Below, one piece after another: positions 14,951 to 19,456 of a DNA stretch of 19,456 nt. The DNA is taken from positions 1 through 19,456 of the forward strand of contig CAUGFC010000023.1 of assembly GCA_959598545.1 (NCBI GenBank), given 5' to 3'. The position numbers and the translations under genes were made by a program. How positions within the stretch are numbered: the first letter of the stretch is position 1; each line of letters starts with the position of its first letter. The stretch is from an uncultured Olsenella sp. Lineage in GTDB: Bacteria > Actinomycetota > Coriobacteriia > Coriobacteriales > Atopobiaceae. The notes under the pieces were generated by a model. It saw nothing but the letters and a program-made list of their open reading frames with translations, searched no databases and had not been told where the DNA came from.

Positions 14951-15181
14951 CTGCAGAACTCTCGCTCGTGATGAGACGGCGCCGTCTTGCGCGCAAAACT
15001 CTCGCTCGTGATGAATTATTCTCGGTCTCACGACCACATGCGATTCAATTGTTTTTCCATCAACTGGGATTATGCCCCGAGAAGATCTACGCGAGACTCT
15101 ATTGCACTACGTTTTTCTCATCACGAGCGGCCGTTTTGCAGAGCGCCGCCTGCCCGCTCATCACGAGCGGTTGTTTTGCAG
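14951..15181. repeat. Four 25-bp repeats, two direct and two inverted, each pair 40 bp apart
   Basis: The copies are 14951-14975 and 14991-15015 on the plus strand, and 15117-15141 and 15157-15181 on the minus strand. The shared pattern is CTGCARAAC, three variable bases and C, then GCTCGTGATGAG. Copy 2 deviates at its first two bases and its last. The start-to-start distance is exactly 40 bp in both pairs, so copy 1 faces copy 4 and copy 2 faces copy 3 in one large imperfect hairpin around a 101-base centre. The centre holds another 7-bp inverted repeat (15019-15025 with 15077-15083). CTCGTGATGAG is itself near-palindromic. The stretch 14922-15271 contains no gene. Confidence 0.85.
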
Positions 15182-15199
15182 ACGGCCTCCTCAAGCTTT

Positions 15200-15227
15200 C
15201 TTTAGATTTGGCTCACGGATTCTAAAG
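15200..15227. promoter_or_regulatory. 7-bp inverted repeat in the promoter region of the ABC operon
   Basis: CTTTAGA (15200-15206) and TCTAAAG (15221-15227) flank a 14-base spacer, 45 bases before the ATPase start. The promoter must be in this area, but no clear -35/-10 pair is visible. It could be an operator or overlap the -10. Confidence 0.35.
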
Positions 15228-15271
15228 GTCTGCCCGTCATCATGGTGCGTAGCCTCTAGAAAGGAGCGAGC

Positions 15272-16207
15272 GTGAACGTCATAGAGACGCACGGCCTCAC
15301 CAAGCGCTACCGTCGCAAGCTGGCTGTGGACAACCTGGACATGACTGTTGCCGCCGGTGACATCTACGGCTTCGTGGGCAAGAACGGCTCGGGCAAGTCA
15401 ACTACGATGAAGATGATCTGCGGCCTGGCTCGCCCCACGGCAGGCGAGGTCGTCCTCTTCGGCGATCCGGAGCGTGGCGGCGCGACCCCGCAGGGCTTCT
15501 CGCGCATCGGCGCCCTCATCGAGAGCCCGGGCGTGCTGCAAAGCCTCACCGCGCGCGACAACCTCGTCGCCAAGGCGCTCGCGCTCGGTATGACGCACGC
15601 GGGTCAGGTGGCGGACGACCTGCTCGGCCTCGTGGATCTTGACCCGCTCGACCACCGCCGCGTGAAGGCGTACTCGCTCGGCATGAAGCAGCGTCTGGGC
15701 CTGGCGCTCGCGCTCGTGGGCAGCCCCGACCTGCTGCTCCTCGACGAGCCCTTCAATGGTCTCGACCCCGAGGCCACGCGCGACATGCGTCTAGCGCTCG
15801 CGCGCCTCAACCACGAGCACGGCGTCACGATCATGATCTCCTCCCATGTGCTCGACCAGCTCGACCGTGTCGCCACGCGCTTTGGCGTCATCGCGGACGG
15901 TCGCCTCACGGCCGAGTTCACCGACGAGGAGCTCCACGAGCGCTGCGGCAGCTCCGTGCGCCTGCGTCTCGCCGAGCCGGAGCGCGGCCTCGCCCTGCTC
16001 GAGCAGGCGCTCCCGCGGGCGACCTTCCGCGCGGAGCCCGACGGCGCGCTCGTGGTGACCGGCGTCTCGCTCGATGAGGTCAGCGCGGCGTGCTTCACGG
16101 GCGGCATCGAGGTCCGCGAGCTCGCCCAGCAGGAGCGCGACATAGAGGAGTACTTCGTCGAGCTCATGGGCGGCGCGGACGGCGAGAAGGACGGTGGCGC
16201 CCGATGA
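15272..16207 (+). CDS. ABC transporter ATPase, LanF/BcrA/CprA-like
   Basis: This 311-aa nucleotide-binding subunit probably drives removal of an antimicrobial peptide or lipid-active compound with the two permeases that follow. Visible motifs are Walker A GKNGSGKS (36-43), signature SLGMKQR (135-141), Walker B LLLLDEP with catalytic E159, and switch H192 (SSHVLD). At the Q-loop position there is E84 (IGALIESPG); a glutamate there (E-loop) is known for lantibiotic-immunity LanF proteins. The C-terminal 90 residues are an extra domain common in BcrA-type ATPases. The start is GTG at 15272, with AAAGGAG seven bases upstream. The stop overlaps the next start (ATGA). The substrate cannot be read from the sequence. 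Confidence 0.93.
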   Translation: MNVIETHGLTKRYRRKLAVDNLDMTVAAGDIYGFVGKNGSGKSTTMKMICGLARPTAGEVVLFGDPERGGATPQGFSRIGALIESPGVLQSLTARDNLVAKALALGMTHAGQVADDLLGLVDLDPLDHRRVKAYSLGMKQRLGLALALVGSPDLLLLDEPFNGLDPEATRDMRLALARLNHEHGVTIMISSHVLDQLDRVATRFGVIADGRLTAEFTDEELHERCGSSVRLRLAEPERGLALLEQALPRATFRAEPDGALVVTGVSLDEVSAACFTGGIEVRELAQQERDIEEYFVELMGGADGEKDGGAR

Positions 16208-17004
16208 TCGCCCTGCTCCGCTCGGACGCCTACCGCGTCCTTCGCTCCCGCTGGATCTGGGGCGCCGCCGCCATCGTGGCGTTTCTCCTGCTTGCGCCAG
16301 CCCTCATGATGCGTTGGACCGGCATGGGGCCCATCTCCTACGACGACCTCACCGGCTCGGCGCTCACCATGACGGGCGTCCAGATCCTCGCCGCGGCCAT
16401 GGCGGCCATCGTGTGCTGTGACCGAACCGACATCGGGTTCGCGCGGTCGATTCTCTCGTCCCTTGGCGAGCGCGCCCGCATGGTCTGGTTTGTCGAGAAG
16501 TGCATCTTCTCACTGCTGCTCTCCGCGGTTCTTATTGCGTTCGCGTTCGCGATGGATCTTCTCGGCCTGCTGGTCTCCGGGGTGCCGGTGGCGAGTCCGG
16601 AGCCTGCGTGGCAGGTGGCGGCCTGGCTCGGCTGCACTTGGCTCTGCGCCGCGCCCTACGTCGCTCTCACGGTGCTCGTGGCCCATCTTACGCGCAACGA
16701 GGGCGTGACCACGGCGTTTGCCGTGCTCGGCGCCGGAGGCCTGGTCGAGGGCGGCCTGCTCATAGGGATCGACTTCCTGCACGCGCTTCTCGGTGGCGAG
16801 TTCCTCTCGGTTACGGCCGCTGTGGGCCCGTGGCTGCCTGCGGAGATCGCGTCCGCGTTGGGCGACGGCGCGCAGACGATGCTCTCCGTCGACAACGCGG
16901 TGCGCCTGGCGCCCGCCCTGCGCGCGCTCATCGTCTGCCTGCCGCTTACCGTAGTCGTCACCGCCGCCGACGCGCTGCTCGTCTCGAGGAGGGATGTCGC
17001 ATGA
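16204..17004 (+). CDS. ABC-2 type permease 1 (LanE/G-like)
   Basis: This 266-aa membrane protein has about six hydrophobic segments. The first follows RSRW at residues 18-35, further ones lie near 60-75, 100-125, 140-165, 170-195 and 235-260. The N-terminal motif LLRSDAYRVLRSRW is shared with the next gene (LLKSDLYRTLRSRW), as are FWQVAAW/AWQVAAW and the C-terminal RRDVA, so the two are paralogues. The start at 16204 overlaps the ATPase stop by four bases. It would form the transmembrane part with permease 2, as in LanFEG or CprABC transporters. Confidence 0.88.
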   Translation: MIALLRSDAYRVLRSRWIWGAAAIVAFLLLAPALMMRWTGMGPISYDDLTGSALTMTGVQILAAAMAAIVCCDRTDIGFARSILSSLGERARMVWFVEKCIFSLLLSAVLIAFAFAMDLLGLLVSGVPVASPEPAWQVAAWLGCTWLCAAPYVALTVLVAHLTRNEGVTTAFAVLGAGGLVEGGLLIGIDFLHALLGGEFLSVTAAVGPWLPAEIASALGDGAQTMLSVDNAVRLAPALRALIVCLPLTVVVTAADALLVSRRDVA

Positions 17005-17822
17005 TGGCGCTGCTCAAGTCAGATCTCTACCGCACCCTGCGTTCCCGCTGGCCATGGGTAGTGCTCGTCCTCGTCGCGCTTGCCACTCTGGGCAGCGCCG
17101 TCCTCACCGTCTGGTGGCCGCTTGAGCCCGGCATCGTCTACGACGGCCTCACCGGGCGCGCCGGAGCGCTGCGCCTCGCCGGTCGCGGCTCGAGCATCGT
17201 GCTCGTATCGACGATTGCCCCCTTCGTGGCCGCGCACCTCTCCTGCGTAGACTCCGATGCTGGCTTTGACCGCACGCTCCTCTCGTCCCTGCGTGGTCGC
17301 GTCGCCTACTTTGCCGAGAAGTACCTGCTCACGATTCTCCTCTCCGGCGTTATTCTGCTTGCCTACCTCGTGTTCAGTGGGCTTGGCGTCCTTGTGACCC
17401 TGCGTCCCGTGGAAAACGTCGAGCCGTTCTGGCAGGTCGCGGCGTGGGCGGGCGAGGGCTGGCTTGCGGCGTGTGGCTACGCACTGATCGTGCTGCTCGT
17501 AGGTCAGCTCACGCGTAGACGAGCCATTGCCTTTATCGTCGCGTTCCTGCTGCTCTCGGGTGCCGTGGAGCAGGGGTTTTTCACCTTCCTGCTGATTGTG
17601 AGCAACGTGTTCGGTCTGAACTGGGGTCCCGCGCTTGAGGCCGCCCTCGCCTGGGCACCTTATGTCACCACGTCCGCAGTGGGCAACGGCGCCGCGGACA
17701 TGCTCGCCGTGGATGCGACCGGTTTCGCCCCGGCTGTTCGTGCGCTCATCGTCTGCGCGCCGCTCTGCCTCGCGTGCGGTGGCCTCGGCACCCTCGCTGG
17801 TACGAGGCGCGATGTCGCATGA
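17001..17822 (+). CDS. ABC-2 type permease 2, paralogue of permease 1
   Basis: This 273-aa membrane protein has the same plan as permease 1: N-terminal SDLYRTLRSRW, about six hydrophobic segments, a central FWQVAAWAGEGWLAACGYALIV-like stretch, and the C-terminus TRRDVA. It most likely arose by tandem duplication; even the 14-base junction to the following gene is the same (GATGTCGCATGATG at 16993 and 17811). The start may be the ATG at 17001, overlapping the previous stop, or the next codon at 17004. GGAGG lies about eight bases upstream. Confidence 0.88.
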   Translation: MMALLKSDLYRTLRSRWPWVVLVLVALATLGSAVLTVWWPLEPGIVYDGLTGRAGALRLAGRGSSIVLVSTIAPFVAAHLSCVDSDAGFDRTLLSSLRGRVAYFAEKYLLTILLSGVILLAYLVFSGLGVLVTLRPVENVEPFWQVAAWAGEGWLAACGYALIVLLVGQLTRRRAIAFIVAFLLLSGAVEQGFFTFLLIVSNVFGLNWGPALEAALAWAPYVTTSAVGNGAADMLAVDATGFAPAVRALIVCAPLCLACGGLGTLAGTRRDVA

Positions 17823-18838
17823 TGCGCGACGCGTTCCTCGAGCAGCTCTACCGCTGGCTGGAGCCGCTCGTCGACTGGCTTCTCGCAAGCTCTAGGATGG
17901 AGTGGTGGGCCGGCGTCGTGGAGAGGTTTCACATGGCTGACGCGATCATGCTTACGGCGATGCTGGCGCTGGGACTCGCCATGGGGGCGGTCTTCCTCAT
18001 TGCCTGTTATGCCACCGAGCTCGGTCGTCAGACGCGCTTCCTGGCGCATCGGGACCGTGAGAGCAATGCGCGCCTCACCTGCGGCAGCCGCCTGCCGGGC
18101 ATGGTTGCCATGGTCGACGCCGTGAACGCCGAGATTGACGCCGCGGATGCTGAGCGCGTGGATGCCGTGCACGCCGCGGACGAGTTCTCGCGCGGCCTCT
18201 CCGCACTCTCCCACGACGTGCGGACGCCGCTCACCGGCGCGCGCGGCTATCTGCAGCTGGCGCGCGAGGAGGCTGATCCGGAGCGAAGGGGCGCCCAGCT
18301 CGCCGCCGCCGACGCGCGGCTCGCCGCGATGTCGGGCCTCCTGGACGAGCTCTTCTCGTATGCCCGTGCCGCCGATCCCGACACCCCACTCGATCTGGGT
18401 TCCGTCGCCCTGCGTCCGCTTTTGGAGCAGGTCCTTCTTGGCCACTACCCGGAGTTCGAGGAGCATGGTTGGGAGCCTGCGCTGGACTGCGGGGATATCA
18501 TGGTCGAGGCGGACGCCGAGGCGCTCGCGCGCATCGCGGAGAACCTCGTGGTCAACGCGCTGCGACACGGGTCGGGGACGCTCTCGGTGACGGCTCGTAG
18601 CGCAGGCGAGAGGGGCCGTATCGCCGTTGAGTTCTCGAATCCCGTTGCCGAACCCGGCTTGATTGAACCCGATCGGCTTTTCGAGCGCTTCTACCAGGCG
18701 GACGCCTCGCGTGCGGCGTGGGGTTCCGGCCTCGGTCTGTCCGTTGTCGCCAAGCTCGCCGAGGCTCAGGGGATGGCCATCTCGGCTCGCGTCGACTCCG
18801 GCTCGCTCGTTATCATGCTCGTCGTGAGCACCGTCTGA
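17819..18838 (+). CDS. Sensor histidine kinase with minimal input domain
   Basis: This 339-aa kinase has a single clear membrane segment at about 41-64 and a short, possibly membrane-associated N-terminal stretch (7-35), so nearly nothing is exposed outside. The HisKA H-box is LSHDVRTPLTG with H132, the N-box ENLVVNALRHG with N242/N246, and the G-box GSGLGLSVV at 302-310. The phosphate receiver is probably the regulator at 14235. Kinases without a sensor domain next to peptide transporters (BceS-like) usually take their signal from the transporter, which fits the overlapping position after the permeases. The start is ATG 17819 (overlapping the stop) or 17822. Confidence 0.92.
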   Translation: MMRDAFLEQLYRWLEPLVDWLLASSRMEWWAGVVERFHMADAIMLTAMLALGLAMGAVFLIACYATELGRQTRFLAHRDRESNARLTCGSRLPGMVAMVDAVNAEIDAADAERVDAVHAADEFSRGLSALSHDVRTPLTGARGYLQLAREEADPERRGAQLAAADARLAAMSGLLDELFSYARAADPDTPLDLGSVALRPLLEQVLLGHYPEFEEHGWEPALDCGDIMVEADAEALARIAENLVVNALRHGSGTLSVTARSAGERGRIAVEFSNPVAEPGLIEPDRLFERFYQADASRAAWGSGLGLSVVAKLAEAQGMAISARVDSGSLVIMLVVSTV

Positions 18839-18850
18839 GAGGAGAAGCAC

Positions 18851-19168
18851 ATGATCGTCACGACCACTAACTCCGTCGATGGCCACCAGATCGTCGACTA
18901 CCTCGGCATCGTCACCGGCGAGGCCGTGAGCGGCATCAACATGTTCCGCGACCTCGGCGCCGGGATCCGCAACGTCTTCGGCGGACGCTCGGCCGGTTAC
19001 GAGGAGGAGCTCCAGCGGGCACGCGAGGAGGTCCTTGCCGAGATGCAGCAGCGTGCGGAGACGCTCGACGCGGACGCGATTGTGGGCGCCTCCATCGGCT
19101 ACGAGACCTTCGAGGGCATGATCATGACCTGCTGCTCCGGCACGGCGGTCCGCCTGCGCCGCGCGTGA
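18851..19168 (+). CDS. YbjQ/UPF0145-family protein
   Basis: This 105-aa protein matches the YbjQ family: an N-terminal MIVTTTNSVDGHQIVDYLGIVTGEAVSG-type stretch, a charged helix (GYEEELQRAREEVLAEMQQRA), then DADAIVGASIGYETF and a closing hydrophobic strand. These proteins form a pentameric beta fold; a heavy-metal-binding role was proposed from similarity but is not proven. It starts 12 bases after the kinase stop with GAGAGGAG as ribosome site, so it belongs to the same operon. Its link with a peptide-transport system is not explained by known biology. Confidence 0.9.
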   Translation: MIVTTTNSVDGHQIVDYLGIVTGEAVSGINMFRDLGAGIRNVFGGRSAGYEEELQRAREEVLAEMQQRAETLDADAIVGASIGYETFEGMIMTCCSGTAVRLRRA

Positions 19169-19253
19169 CGCAGACAGACGGCCAGCCCGCGGCGCCCGGT
19201 CCTTCTCGCCTGCGTGAAATATCTGCCGAGACGAGGGTATCCTGTAGAAGTTT

Positions 19254-19261
19254 GCTACACT
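19254..19261 (+). promoter_or_regulatory. Extended -10 promoter of tRNA-Leu
   Basis: TGCTACACT contains an extended -10 (TG, one base, TACACT at 19256-19261), 18 bases before the tRNA 5' end. The -35 region (GAGGGT near 19233) is poor, as expected when the -10 is extended. The stretch 19169-19250 shows no other recognisable feature. Confidence 0.55.
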
Positions 19262-19279
19262 CATAAGGCTGTGAAATCC

Positions 19280-19366
19280 GCGGGCGTGGTGGAACTGGTA
19301 GACACGCTGGATTTAGGTTCCAGTGGGGGTGACCCCATGAAGGTTCGAGTCCTTTCGCCCGCACCA
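19280..19366 (+). tRNA. tRNA-Leu(TAG)
   Basis: This is an 87-base tRNA with encoded CCA. The acceptor GCGGGCG (19280-19286) pairs with CGCCCGC (19356-19362). The anticodon stem CTGGA/TCCAG holds the loop TTTAGGT with anticodon TAG at 19314-19316. The long variable arm, GGGG…CCCC type (about 19324-19338), is that of a class II leucine tRNA, and the T loop is TTCGAGT. It decodes CUA and possibly other CUN codons. A tRNA-Leu just before tig is common in Actinobacteria. Confidence 0.97.
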
Positions 19367-19378
19367 GCTTGGGAAAAC

Positions 19379-19397
19379 TGGCGGGGCAGGCCCGCCA
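19379..19397 (+). terminator. Hairpin between tRNA-Leu and tig
   Basis: TGGCGGG (19379-19385) pairs with CCCGCCA (19391-19397) around a 5-base loop. No U-run follows. It may help end the tRNA transcript or mark the processing site if tRNA and tig are co-transcribed. Confidence 0.4.
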
Positions 19398-19417
19398 TCG
19401 AAGACACTGGAGGAACG

Positions 19418-19456
19418 TTGAAGATCACCGTCACCGCCGAGAAGCCGTCCGACGAG
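19418..19456 (+). CDS. tig: Probable trigger factor, first 13 codons only
   Basis: The gene starts with TTG at 19418, with GGAGG (19409-19413) as ribosome site, and runs off the window. The visible residues, start-KITVTAEKPSDE, fit the N-terminal beta strand of trigger factor, the ribosome-bound chaperone and prolyl isomerase. The position just after tRNA-Leu supports this, since tRNA-Leu–tig–clpP–clpX is a common order in Actinobacteria. Thirteen residues do not prove it. Confidence 0.6.
   Translation, partial: MKITVTAEKPSDE

Noticed and set aside
14951..15181. CRISPR array
   Set aside because: There are only four repeats, two of them inverted. The spacers are 15 bp, far too short, and no cas gene is near.
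17660..19264. 534-codon minus-strand frame over the kinase and ybjQ
   Set aside because: It is antisense to two recognisable genes with all motifs intact, and has no family pattern of its own.

Overview
The window looks like a GC-rich actinobacterial chromosome, most likely a member of the Coriobacteriia (Collinsella/Olsenella/Atopobium-like). This is inferred from the almost exclusive G/C at third codon positions in the chromosomal genes, the tRNA-Leu–tig order at the right end, and the gene families present. The species is not identifiable from the sequence alone.

Region 1 (1-6859) is a compact integrated element of about 6.8 kb. It lies between two perfect 44-bp copies of the 3' half of a tRNA-Gly(TCC) gene, at 10-53 (attL) and 6816-6859 (attR). 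All of its recognisable genes read leftward. From right to left they are a tyrosine integrase, a 75-aa orphan, a 255-aa helix-turn-helix protein, a terminator, an excisionase-like HTH protein, an archaeo-eukaryotic-type primase, a D5/P4-type helicase, an iteron-type candidate origin, and two small orphan genes (198 and 60 aa). Each end carries three TGCGCAA sites, likely arm sites for Int/Xis. The order int – regulator – xis – primase – helicase – ori resembles phage-inducible chromosomal islands (SaPI/PICI satellites). No packaging, conjugation or resistance gene is recognisable. This is the strongest candidate for an undescribed system.

Region 2 (6860-13376) is core metabolism: gdhA (glutamate dehydrogenase), followed by carA-carB (carbamoyl-phosphate synthase). 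The carAB leader shows a complete set of mutually exclusive hairpins (PyrR-binding anti-antiterminator, antiterminator, terminator with six U), so attenuation by PyrR is likely. A 21-nt palindrome occurs twice, after attR and at the carB stop codon.

Region 3 (13377-19168) holds a PHP-family phosphatase (histidinol-phosphatase type), an OmpR-type response regulator, and a 350-bp intergenic region with four 25-bp repeats in a symmetric, 40-bp-phased inverted arrangement. A tightly overlapping operon follows: an ABC ATPase with an E-loop like LanF proteins, two related ABC-2 permeases, a histidine kinase with almost no extracellular part, and a YbjQ-family protein. Together these look like a peptide-sensing and detoxification module (LanFEG/CprABC-RK type), with the regulator and kinase separated by the transporter genes.

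Region 4 (19169-19456) has a tRNA-Leu(TAG) with an extended -10 promoter and the first 13 codons of what is probably trigger factor (tig).
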